Source: Sphaerisporangium melleum (GTDB lineage Bacteria; Actinomycetota; Actinomycetes; Streptosporangiales; Streptosporangiaceae). From it: DNA of 64,000 nt. The stretch lies in the NCBI RefSeq assembly GCF_014646695.1, contig NZ_BMNT01000002.1:138211-202210 (forward strand), read 5' to 3'. Below the pieces are notes generated by a model. It was not told the DNA's origin and did not search any database. It worked only from the letters and a program-made list of their open reading frames with translations. Positions 45,285 to 53,099 of this stretch are shown here, piece after piece (positions within the stretch are counted from its first letter, which is position 1; every line of letters begins with the position of its first letter). The translations under genes were made by a program, and so were the position numbers.

Positions 45285-45869
45285 TCAGAAGGTGCGGTCC
45301 TGGCTCCGGGCCGGCTTGGCCAGGCCGGTGATGATCATGTGATGCAGGAGGGCGTAGGTGTCGTCCGTGTCGGCGGGCAGGCCGAAGCCTCCGGCGGTCT
45401 CCAGGACGGCGAAGCCATGGGCGGCGGCGCGCAGGCATCGCGTCGCGTGGATGACGTCAGCCCCCTTCAGCCCGTACCCGCGGAGCGCGCCGACCACGAT
45501 GCCGACCAGCGCGTCGGCCGCCTTGGCCTGGGCGCCACCCTCGGGGGGCGCGGCCTGGCTCATCGCGGCGTACCGGCCGGGGTTGGCGACGGCGTAGTCC
45601 CGGTAGGCGTGCATGAAGGCGCGCAACGCCTCGTCTCCGGAGCGGCCGAGCAGCGCCTCGCGCAACCGGTCCGCCAGCTCGTTCATGACGCGCACGGACA
45701 CCAGGTCGTTGAGTTCAGCAAGGTTGCGCACGTGCTTGTACAGCGACGGCGTGGCGACGCCCGCGCGCCCGGCCACCGCCGCCAGGGTGACCGCGGCCGG
45801 GCCGTCCTCGTCGATGATGGCGAGCGCGAGGTCGACGACCGCGTCCGGCGAGAGCCCCGCCCTAGCCAC
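45285..45869 (-). CDS. TetR-family repressor with WHG-type C-terminus
   Basis: 194 residues from GTG 45869. N-terminal helix-turn-helix VVDLALAIIDEDGPAAVTLA, AAVAGRAGVATPSLYKHVRN. The C-terminal ligand domain contains YRDYAVANPGRYAAM and ATRCLRAAAHGFAVLETAGG, typical of the TetR_C_33/WHG group. Its start overlaps the stop of the alpha/beta hydrolase by 8 bp, so they form one operon. The palindrome at 46738-46754 in front of the operon is the likely operator, which would give autoregulation together with the hydrolase. Confidence 0.9.
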   Translation of the reverse strand: MARAGLSPDAVVDLALAIIDEDGPAAVTLAAVAGRAGVATPSLYKHVRNLAELNDLVSVRVMNELADRLREALLGRSGDEALRAFMHAYRDYAVANPGRYAAMSQAAPPEGGAQAKAADALVGIVVGALRGYGLKGADVIHATRCLRAAAHGFAVLETAGGFGLPADTDDTYALLHHMIITGLAKPARSQDRTF

Positions 45870-46698
45870 GGATGTCGTCCTTCAGAAAGCGCAGCATGGC
45901 CTCGGCGACCTCGGCGGGGAACTGCGCGTGCGGGTAGTGGCCGGCGCCGTCGATCATCGTGACGACGCCACGCCCAGCCGGCATTTCGGCGACGACGCCC
46001 TCGGCCTCGGCCCGCGGGTCGGCCCAGTCGGGGTCGAGAGTGCCCATGACGACCAGCGCGGGAACGGTGAGGTTCGGGAGCTGGGCGCCGGCGTCGGTGG
46101 GCGCGGACGTGCCCATCTTGCTTACCACTGCCATCCGTTCCGGTCGGCGCAGCGCGGTCGCCAGGTCGGACATGTACGCGTCGTAGTCGGCGGGCCGGAT
46201 GCCGGGGTAGGCGTGGTCGAGGTAGCGGCGCCAGAACTTGATGCTGCGCAGCGTTGCGGTGGCCATCAGCAGTGCGATGCCCTTGCGGTGCCGCCCGTTC
46301 CGCAACAGGCCACCGAAGTCGATGTTCTGCGCCCGGGTGAACGGGCCGATCTCGACGACCGCGCTGACCAGTTCGGGGTGGCGGGCGGCGGCGATGGTGG
46401 CCGCACCGCCGGAGAAGGAGTGCCCGACGAGCACCGCCGGCCCGCCCAGGTGGCGGATGAGCGCGATCAGGTCGGCGGCGACGTCGGTGCGGGTGTAGGT
46501 GGGCCAGCCGGTGCTCGACTCCCCGTGACCGCGCAGGTCCACCGCGGCGACCCGGTACCCGGCCGCGACCAGGCGGGGCGCCAGCAGCCGGTACGCCCGC
46601 CGGCCGTCCCCCATGCCGTGCGCCAGTACGACCAGCGGCCCCTCGCCCGACACGTCGTAGGCGAGCCGTCCATCCCCGACCTCAAGGAACTCCGTCAC
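45862..46698 (-). CDS. Alpha/beta hydrolase
   Basis: 278 residues from GTG 46698, preceded by GGAGGGC; an ATG at 46710 is the alternative. Motifs: VVLAHGMGDGRRAYRLLAPR (oxyanion region), VDLRGHGESS, the nucleophile elbow GHSFSG (Ser), VMGTLDPDWADP (acid Asp) and GAGHYPHAQFP (catalytic His). Small esterase or epoxide-hydrolase-like enzyme, substrate unknown. Co-transcribed with its TetR regulator. A -10 (TAGCTT, 46742-46737) overlaps the operator. Confidence 0.9.
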   Translation of the reverse strand: MTEFLEVGDGRLAYDVSGEGPLVVLAHGMGDGRRAYRLLAPRLVAAGYRVAAVDLRGHGESSTGWPTYTRTDVAADLIALIRHLGGPAVLVGHSFSGGAATIAAARHPELVSAVVEIGPFTRAQNIDFGGLLRNGRHRKGIALLMATATLRSIKFWRRYLDHAYPGIRPADYDAYMSDLATALRRPERMAVVSKMGTSAPTDAGAQLPNLTVPALVVMGTLDPDWADPRAEAEGVVAEMPAGRGVVTMIDGAGHYPHAQFPAEVAEAMLRFLKDDIRG

Positions 46699-46737
46699 GA
46701 TGCCCTCCATCCGTTCAGCTACTCTGCTTAGCCTTAA

Positions 46738-46754
46738 AGCTAATGGCATTAGCT
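46738..46754. promoter_or_regulatory. Operator palindrome of the hydrolase-TetR operon
   Basis: Perfect inverted repeat AGCTAATG-G-CATTAGCT (8-bp arms, 1-nt centre), 40 bp before the hydrolase GTG and overlapping the candidate -10 TAGCTT (46742-46737). Size and place are those of a TetR operator; the downstream TetR is the obvious binder. Confidence 0.75.
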
Positions 46755-46913
46755 GGCGCCGTCAAGGCATCACCGTGACCGCTCGTGCGACCTCAGCACC
46801 GCGCCGGCGCGCTCACGACCAGGCTCCAGGGCTCGAACTCTTGGGGGCGGTCAACGGTGCGTCGCATCCGCCGTCGATCTCCTCGAAATCCCCTAAATCC
46901 GTAAGTGGTTGTC

Positions 46914-46919
46914 TAAAGT
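46914..46919 (+). promoter_or_regulatory. -10 box for leaderless DUF1707 gene
   Basis: TAAAGT ends 6 nt before GTG 46926. Confidence 0.5.
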
Positions 46920-46925
46920 CGGAGC

Positions 46926-47510
46926 GTGAGCGGAGAGCTAGCACCGCAGTCGCCGGAAATGCGGATGTCCGACGCCGATCGTGAGCGGGTCGCCGAGAGA
47001 CTGCAGGCCGCGATGGGTGAAGGACGGCTGACGGGCGAGGAGTTCACCCAGCGCCTGAACGCGGTGCTCGCCGCGCGCACGTTCGGCGAGGTCGAGCCGC
47101 TCCTCGCCGACCTGCCGGGGGCGCCGATGTCGGCGCCGATCCGGGATCGGGCCGAGCTGCGCACCACGGCGGCCTCCCTGAAACGGCGCGGCCAGTGGAC
47201 CGTGCCCCGGCAGCTCCTGGTGACCGCCAAGGCCGGGTCGGTGAAGCTCGACTTCACCGACACCCGGATCCCGCACCGGGTCGTCGAGATCGACCTCGAC
47301 GTGACCGCCGGTTCCACTGTGCTGGTGCTGCCGCGTGGTGCCACGGTGGACGTCGAGGACGTCGAGATGATCGCGGGCAGCGCCAAGGTGCGCAAGGTGA
47401 CGACTTCCCCCATTCCCGGCGACGGGCTGCACTTCGTGGTGCGCGGCAAACAGCGCTTCGGCAGCCTCGTCGTCCGCACCCAGCGCCGCCTCGGCCCCTG
47501 GAGGTGGTGA
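46926..47510 (+). CDS. DUF1707 domain protein with C-terminal LiaF-like region
   Basis: 194 residues from GTG 46926. The N-terminal 55 residues are DUF1707: MRMSDADRERVAERLQAAMG, EGRLTGEEFTQRLNAVLAAR. The C-terminal half, VKLDFTDTRIPHRVVEIDLD, STVLVLPRGATVDVEDVEMI, resembles the beta-rich domain of LiaF/cell-wall-active-antibiotic-response proteins. No TM helix is visible, so it is probably cytosolic. The role is unknown; such proteins are frequent in actinobacteria. It precedes the MFS gene, which has its own -10. Confidence 0.87.
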   Translation: MSGELAPQSPEMRMSDADRERVAERLQAAMGEGRLTGEEFTQRLNAVLAARTFGEVEPLLADLPGAPMSAPIRDRAELRTTAASLKRRGQWTVPRQLLVTAKAGSVKLDFTDTRIPHRVVEIDLDVTAGSTVLVLPRGATVDVEDVEMIAGSAKVRKVTTSPIPGDGLHFVVRGKQRFGSLVVRTQRRLGPWRW

Positions 47511-47560
47511 CCATTCACCCTCTCGACGGGACGCGCTGAGGCTTTCGCGCTTTCGGCCAT

Positions 47561-47566
47561 TATCAT
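47561..47566 (+). promoter_or_regulatory. -10 box for leaderless MFS gene
   Basis: TATCAT ends 6 nt before ATG 47573. The spacing decides between ATG 47573 and GTG 47570 in favour of the ATG. Confidence 0.5.
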
Positions 47567-47572
47567 CCCGTG

Positions 47573-48772
47573 ATGGGATATCTCGATCTGCTCCGCGGCC
47601 GGCACGTGCTCAGGCTGCTGGTGGGCACGCTGGTCGGACGCCTTCCCAGCGCCATGGCACCGCTGGCCATCCCGCTCGCGCTCCGGCAGTCCGGCGCGAC
47701 GTACACGGTGATCGGCCTGGCGGTCGGTACGTTCGCCGTCGCCGCGGCGGTGGGCGGCCCGGTGCTCGGCCGCCTGGTCGACCGCGTGGGCCAGGTCCGG
47801 ATCCTGGCCCCGGCCGCCGTCCTGGCCGGGATCGGCCTGATCGCCATCGCGGTCGCGCCATCGTCGCCGGCCATCGTCTTCACCGGCGCGGTCCTGGCGG
47901 GAGCGGCGACCCCGCCGCTCGAACCCTGCCTGCGGGCGCTGTGGCCGGACGTCGTCCCCCCGGGCAGGCTGGAGTCGGCCTACGCCCTCGACTCCGCGTC
48001 CCAGGAACTGGTCTTCATCGGCGGCCCACTGCTGGTCGGCGCCTGCCTCGCCTTCGCATCCCCCATGGGCGCGCTGTGGCTCGCGGCGCTCGTCGGCGGC
48101 CTCGGCGTCCTCGTCGTCGCCACCGCGCCGCCGACCCGCGCCTGGCGCGCCCCGGCCAGATCCGCCGACTGGCTCGGCCCGCTCACCAGCCCTGGCCTGC
48201 GTGTCCTGCTGGTGAGCCTCACCGGGGTCGGCGTGGCCCTCGGCACGCTGAACGTCCTGGTGATCGCCTACGCCGAGCGGCAGCAGGTGCCCGGTGGAGC
48301 GGCCCTGATGCTCGCCCTGAACGCCGGCGGCGCCCTCATCGGCGGGCTGGGCTACGGCGCCATCCGCTGGTCGTCCTCGCCGCGGCGGCGCCTCGTACTG
48401 CTGACCGCGGGCCTCGCCTGCTCCTACGCCCTGCTGTGCCTGGTGCCGTCCCCGCCGTACATGGCCGTCGTGATGGTGGTGACGGGCCTGTTCCTGGCAC
48501 CCGTGCTGTCCGCGAGCTTCGTCCTGGTCGGCGACCTCGCCCCGGCCGGCACGGTCACCGAGGCGTTCGCCTGGCTGGTCACCCTGATGACCGTCGGCGT
48601 GGCCCTCGGCTCGACCGCCGTGGGCGCCGTCCTCGAACAGTCCACCCAGTCATGGGCCGCCGCCTGCGGAGTCCTCGGCACCGCCATCGGCCTCCTCATC
48701 CTCCTCACCGGCCGCCACCACCTCTCCCCCACCCCGACCCCCGCCAGCACCCCCTCGAGCACATCCACCTGA
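47573..48772 (+). CDS. MFS transporter
   Basis: 399 residues, 11-12 hydrophobic helices. Visible: N-terminal LLVGTLVGRLPSAMAPLAIP, the loop 2-3 motif GGPVLGRLVDRVGQVRIL (related to the MFS GxLaDrxGrr motif), the central cytoplasmic loop (TRAWRAPARSADWLGPLTSP), and second-half helices such as GTLNVLVIAYAE and AGTVTEAFAWLVTLMTVGVA. Exporter of small molecules by proton antiport is the usual role for this shape. No regulator or enzyme beside it reveals the substrate. The short tail is P/T/S-rich. Confidence 0.88.
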   Translation: MGYLDLLRGRHVLRLLVGTLVGRLPSAMAPLAIPLALRQSGATYTVIGLAVGTFAVAAAVGGPVLGRLVDRVGQVRILAPAAVLAGIGLIAIAVAPSSPAIVFTGAVLAGAATPPLEPCLRALWPDVVPPGRLESAYALDSASQELVFIGGPLLVGACLAFASPMGALWLAALVGGLGVLVVATAPPTRAWRAPARSADWLGPLTSPGLRVLLVSLTGVGVALGTLNVLVIAYAERQQVPGGAALMLALNAGGALIGGLGYGAIRWSSSPRRRLVLLTAGLACSYALLCLVPSPPYMAVVMVVTGLFLAPVLSASFVLVGDLAPAGTVTEAFAWLVTLMTVGVALGSTAVGAVLEQSTQSWAAACGVLGTAIGLLILLTGRHHLSPTPTPASTPSSTST

Positions 48773-48874
48773 CCCACCACCGGCAAGCGGCGCCGACCGC
48801 AAGCGGCTGTGCGGACGATGATGCATGCCGCCCAGGGTGAAGGGAGCCGGGATCGAAGCGTGGACAGCGCAGCG

Positions 48875-48905
48875 CTGAAGTACAGTTCGGTGGACTGTAC
48901 TTCAG
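48875..48905. promoter_or_regulatory. Perfect 12-bp inverted repeat before ATPase gene
   Basis: CTGAAGTACAGT and ACTGTACTTCAG separated by 7 nt, ending about 20 bp before the ATPase start. The symmetry suggests an operator for an unlinked dimeric regulator, or a hairpin in the leader. No regulator gene adjoins it. Confidence 0.7.
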
Positions 48906-48925
48906 TGGCGGGGTGGTGACTCTTG

Positions 48926-50398
48926 GTGGAGAAGCCGGATCACGTCTTCGGGCGTGACTGGGAGTGGGAGGCGCTGGCCGAGTTCGCGACCGGCTCGCAG
49001 GCCGAGGTGGCGTTCGGAGTGGTCAGCGGGCGGCGACGGCAGGGGAAGACGTTTCTGCTCAGGTCGTTGGCCGAGGCGCTGGGCGGCTTCTATTTCGAGG
49101 CGACCGAGGGCACCGACGTCGAATTGCTGCGCCTGTTCGGCATGGCCCTCGCGCGGCACACGGGCTCGCCGGTGGGATTCCCGTTCGCCGACTGGCGGGA
49201 CGCGCTGACCTTCCTGTTCTCGCTCCCGAAGGACCGGCCGATGCCGCTGGTGATCGACGAGTTCCCGTACCTGATGAAGGCGAACCCCGCCATCGCGTCC
49301 ATCCTGAAGCAGGAGATCGACCTGAGGGGTCGCACTCATGGGGGCAGCAGCAACGGGCGCCTGCTGATCTGCGGCTCCGCACTGTCGGTAATGGGCAAGG
49401 TCCTCGCCGGACAGGCGCCGCTGCGCGGTCGGGCGCGCCTGGAACTCCTCGTCCAGCCGCTGCCGTACCGCGAGGCGGCGCGGTTCTGGGATGTGCCGGA
49501 TCCTCGGCTGGCCGCGATGCTGCATGCGGTCGTCGGCGGCACTCCGGCCTACCGCGACGAATTCGTGGCGGGCGACCGCCCGGCCTCACTCGCCGACTTC
49601 GACGCGTGGATCTCCCGTACGGTGCTCAACCGGCGTACGTCCCTGTTCCGGGAGGGACGCTATTTGCTGGCCGAGGAACCGGCCATCCGCGACCCGGCTC
49701 TGTACCACTCGGTGCTCGCGGCGGTCGCCGAGGGCAACAACACCTGGGGCGGCATCGCCGGGTACATCGGCCACAAATCAGCGGACATCGCCCACCCGCT
49801 CAACGTGCTGGAAGACTGCGGCCTGCTCGTCAAGGAGAAGGACGCCTTCCGCACCGGGCGGACGCGCTACCGCATCGCCGAGCCGCTGATCACCTTCTAC
49901 CAGGCGATCATGCGCCCTGAGTGGACGGACCTCAGCCTCGGGCTGGCCGAGGAGGTCTGGGCACGCTCGCGCCAGCGCTTCCTGTCCAAGGTCATGGGAC
50001 CGCACTTCGAGAACCTCTGCCGGGAATACGTCCTGCGGTACGGGCGGCACAACTTCGGGGAGGGCGGGATCGGGGAGGTCGTGGCCGGAACAGTGGCCGA
50101 TCCGGGCGAGAGAGCACAGATCGACGTGGACATCGTCGTTCTCGGCGTGCCGTATCCCGGCGAACCCCGTGCGATCAAGTCGTTGGGCGAGGCCAAGTGG
50201 GACAAGGTCATGGATCTGCGGCACCTCGGCCGGTTGCGCCGGGCTCGCGATCTGCTGGCCGCCAAGGGCTACGAGACCGCCATCACGGTGCTCGCCTGCT
50301 ACAGCGGTGCGGGCTTCGACGACGCCCTGCGCGCCGAGGCGGACCGGGACCCCCAGGTGCTGCTGGTAGACGTCCCCATGCTGTACGGGCTGGAGTGA
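48926..50398 (+). CDS. Archaeal-type ATPase with DUF234 nuclease-like domain
   Basis: 490 residues from GTG 48926 (TTG 48923 also in frame). N-terminal P-loop ATPase: Walker A SGRRRQGKTFLLRSLAEAL, Walker B PLVIDEFPYLMK, sensor LLICGSALSVMG. A winged-helix region follows (GGIAGYIGHKSADIAHPLNV, LEDCGLLVKEKDAF). The C-terminal DUF234 domain has the PD-(D/E)xK pattern: D400/D402 in QIDVDIVVLG and E422-x-K424 in LGEAKW. The family is widespread in archaea and scattered in bacteria, of uncertain function, perhaps DNA-related or defence-like. It is solitary here and preceded by a 31-bp palindrome. Confidence 0.9.
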   Translation: MEKPDHVFGRDWEWEALAEFATGSQAEVAFGVVSGRRRQGKTFLLRSLAEALGGFYFEATEGTDVELLRLFGMALARHTGSPVGFPFADWRDALTFLFSLPKDRPMPLVIDEFPYLMKANPAIASILKQEIDLRGRTHGGSSNGRLLICGSALSVMGKVLAGQAPLRGRARLELLVQPLPYREAARFWDVPDPRLAAMLHAVVGGTPAYRDEFVAGDRPASLADFDAWISRTVLNRRTSLFREGRYLLAEEPAIRDPALYHSVLAAVAEGNNTWGGIAGYIGHKSADIAHPLNVLEDCGLLVKEKDAFRTGRTRYRIAEPLITFYQAIMRPEWTDLSLGLAEEVWARSRQRFLSKVMGPHFENLCREYVLRYGRHNFGEGGIGEVVAGTVADPGERAQIDVDIVVLGVPYPGEPRAIKSLGEAKWDKVMDLRHLGRLRRARDLLAAKGYETAITVLACYSGAGFDDALRAEADRDPQVLLVDVPMLYGLE

Positions 50399-50431
50399 TC
50401 ATGGCCGCCCCGAGGTCCGGGTCCTGCCGTC

Positions 50432-51016
50432 TCAGCTCGGTTCGGTGGGGAGGGTGGCGTGGATGGCGGGGAGGGTGGCGGCGCGGAAGGCGGCGTCCAA
50501 CTCGGCGGGGGTGGCGGTGATCTCGCCGTCGGCCCAGGCGCGCACCAGCGCCATGAACGCGCCGACCACGCAGATCACCAGCAGGTCGAGCGATGGTCCC
50601 GGGCGGGCGCCGGCGGCGGTGAGCTCCTGGTGGACGGCCGTGCTGAGCACCTGCTCGCCGCGGGCCACGACCGGCTGCGCGCCGCGTCGCCCCAGCAGCG
50701 CCCGGAGCAGGCGTCCGTGTTCGTGCACGTGCTCGAACATCGGCAGGCTGAAGGCGAACAGCTCCGCCGGGCGGCCGGCCGGCGCGGCGTGCAGGAAGTC
50801 GAGCTGGTCGATGTTGCTGAGCAGCGCGTCCTTTTTGTCGGTGAAGTGGGCGTAGAAGGTCGAGCGGCCGACGTCGGCGCGGGCGATGATGTCGGTGACG
50901 GTGACCGCGTCGTACCCCTTCTCCAGGATGAGCGCCACCAGCGCATCCTGGACGGCCCGCCGAGTTCGCCGGACCCGCCGGTCTCCGGGGGCGGCCTGCG
51001 GGTGTCCGGAGGTCAT
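50432..51016 (-). CDS. TetR-family regulator
   Basis: 194 residues from ATG 51016; no strong ribosome site, and upstream in-frame starts exist at 51115 and 51166. Helix-turn-helix region: RRAVQDALVALILEKGYDAV, TVTDIIARADVGRSTFYAHF. The C-terminal domain is a TetR ligand fold with FAFSLPMFEHVHEHGRLLRA and LDLLVICVVGAFMALVRAWA. Divergent from the methyltransferase at 51205. A palindrome at 51169-51185 and a -10 TAGGCT (51149-51144) in the gap suggest it represses itself and the methyltransferase. Confidence 0.87.
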   Translation of the reverse strand: MTSGHPQAAPGDRRVRRTRRAVQDALVALILEKGYDAVTVTDIIARADVGRSTFYAHFTDKKDALLSNIDQLDFLHAAPAGRPAELFAFSLPMFEHVHEHGRLLRALLGRRGAQPVVARGEQVLSTAVHQELTAAGARPGPSLDLLVICVVGAFMALVRAWADGEITATPAELDAAFRAATLPAIHATLPTEPS

Positions 51017-51143
51017 TGGCCGGTCCGCTGAGACCACGTGCCGGTCCCCGGCGGCAGGCCTGATGTGATCTGGGGATCCTCGGGCATTTTCCGGCTCCTG
51101 TCCGGTACGGCACATCCGCGCGGATCTGCTCGTTGACCCCGTC

Positions 51144-51149
51144 AGCCTA
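51144..51149 (-). promoter_or_regulatory. Candidate -10 of TetR gene
   Basis: TAGGCT on the minus strand, about 20 bp downstream of the operator palindrome, would start transcription near 51137 with a 120-nt leader to ATG 51016. Confidence 0.35.
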
Positions 51150-51168
51150 ACGGACGCACCATTCATAA

Positions 51169-51185
51169 CCGAACAGGTTGTTCGG
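51169..51185. promoter_or_regulatory. Operator palindrome in TetR/methyltransferase divergent gap
   Basis: Perfect inverted repeat CCGAACA-GGT-TGTTCGG (7-bp arms, 3-nt centre), 20 bp before the methyltransferase ATG and between the two divergent genes. The typical position of a TetR operator. Confidence 0.75.
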
Positions 51186-51204
51186 AAGGCGGAAGGGGAA
51201 CGTC

Positions 51205-51849
51205 ATGGGAATCGGCAAAGCACTGCGGCACGACCACGACGCCGGCGGCGGGACCATCGACCACCCGCGCGCCTACGAGGTCATGTCGTTCATCGGCTTC
51301 CTCGGCGGGCGACGTGCCGTCTTCACCCGGATCGCCGCACTGGCCGGGCCCCGGCCGGGCGAGCGCGTCCTGGACGTCGGCTGCGGCACCGGCTACCTCA
51401 GCAGGGTGATCGCCCCGGTCGTCACCCCGTCCGGCCACGTCACCGGGGTCGACGCCGCGCCCGCCATGGTGGAGTACTCCCGCCGCCGGGCTCCCGGCAA
51501 CTGCGACTACGTGGTGGGCGAAGGGCAGGACCTGCCGTTCCCCGACGGCTCGTTCGACCTGGTGGTGTCCACCTTCGCCGTCCACCACATCCCCCCGGCG
51601 GCCCGCGCGGAGACCCTGCGGGAGATGTTCCGCGTGCTCCGGCCGGGCGGGCGGCTGCTGATCGCCGAGTTCCGCCCGCCGACCGGCCGGGTGTCCGGCC
51701 GCCTGATGAGCCTGGTGGCCGCCCCGGCCATGCGGAACACTCCGGGCGAGCTGCTGGGCACGCTGATCCCCGACGCGGGGTTCACGATCGACGCACAGGG
51801 CGACCTGAGCTCACTGCTGTACTACGTGCGGGCCGTACGCCCCGCCTAG
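51205..51849 (+). CDS. Class I SAM-dependent methyltransferase
   Basis: 214 residues from ATG 51205, AAGGGGA upstream. Motif I RVLDVGCGTGYLSRVIAP, then GVDAAPAMVEYSR, GEGQDLPFPDGSFDLVVSTF and MFRVLRPGGRLLIAEFRPP: the UbiE/Methyltransf_11 pattern. A small cytosolic methyltransferase of unknown substrate. Control by the divergent TetR and the shared operator suggests an inducible job such as modifying a xenobiotic or metabolite (inference). Confidence 0.9.
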   Translation: MGIGKALRHDHDAGGGTIDHPRAYEVMSFIGFLGGRRAVFTRIAALAGPRPGERVLDVGCGTGYLSRVIAPVVTPSGHVTGVDAAPAMVEYSRRRAPGNCDYVVGEGQDLPFPDGSFDLVVSTFAVHHIPPAARAETLREMFRVLRPGGRLLIAEFRPPTGRVSGRLMSLVAAPAMRNTPGELLGTLIPDAGFTIDAQGDLSSLLYYVRAVRPA

Positions 51850-51893
51850 CGCGGTGCCCGTCCCCGGCGCAGATGGTCAGCGCGGGAGTGCGG

Positions 51894-52793
51894 TCAGACG
51901 ATGGGGGGGCGGCCGAGGCGGAGCATGCGCCAGGCGGTGCGCCACGCCATGGGGCGTCGCTCGCCGGCCGGCTCGCGCAGCCCTTCCTTGAACCCGCGGA
52001 ACCACGACTTGATGGCCACGCCGGAGCGCTCGCGCACCACGGTCAGCAGCATCCAGTCGAGCAGGTAGAGCGCGGCCAGCAGCCAGGGAAGGTTGCGGCG
52101 GGCCAGCCACACCCGGTTGCGGGCGTTCAGCCGGTAGAAGTCGGCGTGCCGGGTGGGCGGCACCTGCGGGTGGTACATGACCGCGTCCGCGTCGTACTCG
52201 ATGCGGTAGCCCTCACCGAGCAGCCGCCAGGCCAGGTCGGTCTCTTCGTGCGCGTAGAAGAACCGGCCGGGCAGGCCGCCCACCTGGAGGAACGCCGAAC
52301 GCCTGATGGCGCAGGCCCCGCCGAGGAAGGTCGTGACCGGCGAGGAGCGCTGGGGGTCGCCGGCGCGCAACCGGGGCACGTGGCGCCGCTGGCCGACGCC
52401 GCCTTCGGGGTCCATCACGCGGAAGGAGATCACCGCCAGGTCGGGCTCGGCGGCGAAACGCTCGCGGACGTGCGCGGCGACCTTGTCGTCGGCGTACCAG
52501 CCGTCGTCGTCCAGGAAGAGCACGACGTCGCCGGTGCACTCGCGGACGCCGTGGTTGCGCCCCTCGGGGATGCCGACGTTGTGCGGGATGCGGACGGTGC
52601 GGACGGTGGCCGCGCCGTTCTGCGGCGCCGCGGCGAGCCGGGGCACGTCGGCGCCGTTGCCGACGACGATGACCTCGACGTCGCCGTCGGTCTGGGTCAG
52701 CGCGGACTCGACGGCCCGGTCAAGCTCGGCGAGGCGGTTACCCATGGTGAGGATGACACAAGAGATCTTCAACGCGTCATCGCCTCGACGCAT
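51894..52793 (-). CDS. GT2 glycosyltransferase
   Basis: 299 residues from ATG 52793; no good ribosome site. GT2 motifs: CVILTMGNRLAELDRAVESA, VVGNGAD, VLFLDDDGWYADD (DDD metal site), FLGGACAIRRSAFLQVGGLP, FYAHEETDLAWRLLGEGYRI. A hydrophobic segment (WLLAALYLLDWMLLTVV) near the C-terminus suggests membrane association. It stands at the 3' end of the CDP-alcohol cluster with a 306-bp gap, so it may or may not share its transcript. Likely inverting transferase for a surface glycan. Confidence 0.88.
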   Translation of the reverse strand: MRRGDDALKISCVILTMGNRLAELDRAVESALTQTDGDVEVIVVGNGADVPRLAAAPQNGAATVRTVRIPHNVGIPEGRNHGVRECTGDVVLFLDDDGWYADDKVAAHVRERFAAEPDLAVISFRVMDPEGGVGQRRHVPRLRAGDPQRSSPVTTFLGGACAIRRSAFLQVGGLPGRFFYAHEETDLAWRLLGEGYRIEYDADAVMYHPQVPPTRHADFYRLNARNRVWLARRNLPWLLAALYLLDWMLLTVVRERSGVAIKSWFRGFKEGLREPAGERRPMAWRTAWRMLRLGRPPIV

Positions 52794-53099
52794 GGAGAAC
52801 GCATTGAATCATGTTCACCGAGTCTGTGTGAGCGGGCCATCGTGGGTGTCGCCGGGTACTGCGGACTAAGGGTATCGGAACTGCCAGCGAACCCCCGCCA
52901 AACGCTGGCGTAAGTCTGGTGGCGGCTCTTGACAGTGATACGACGCCGGTGAGCCGCCGCCGGTTCCGATGGGTTCGCAAGTCGGGGTGAACCCGACGAA
53001 CCGCCCGGTGTCCGGTGGCGGCCGGACGCCGGGCGCGCGGACCAGCCGCGCCCCCGGCCGCCTCGGCACACACCCGCACTGGACCGCGCCCGGCTCATG
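52794..53099. other. Gap before GT2 gene
   Basis: 306 bp without a supported gene. GCCAGCG and CGCTGGC (52883-52889, 52903-52909) form an inverted pair with a 13-nt loop, possibly a terminator for the CDP-alcohol operon or an operator. TTGACA near 52928 is -35-like but on the plus strand, where no gene follows. Confidence 0.4.
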
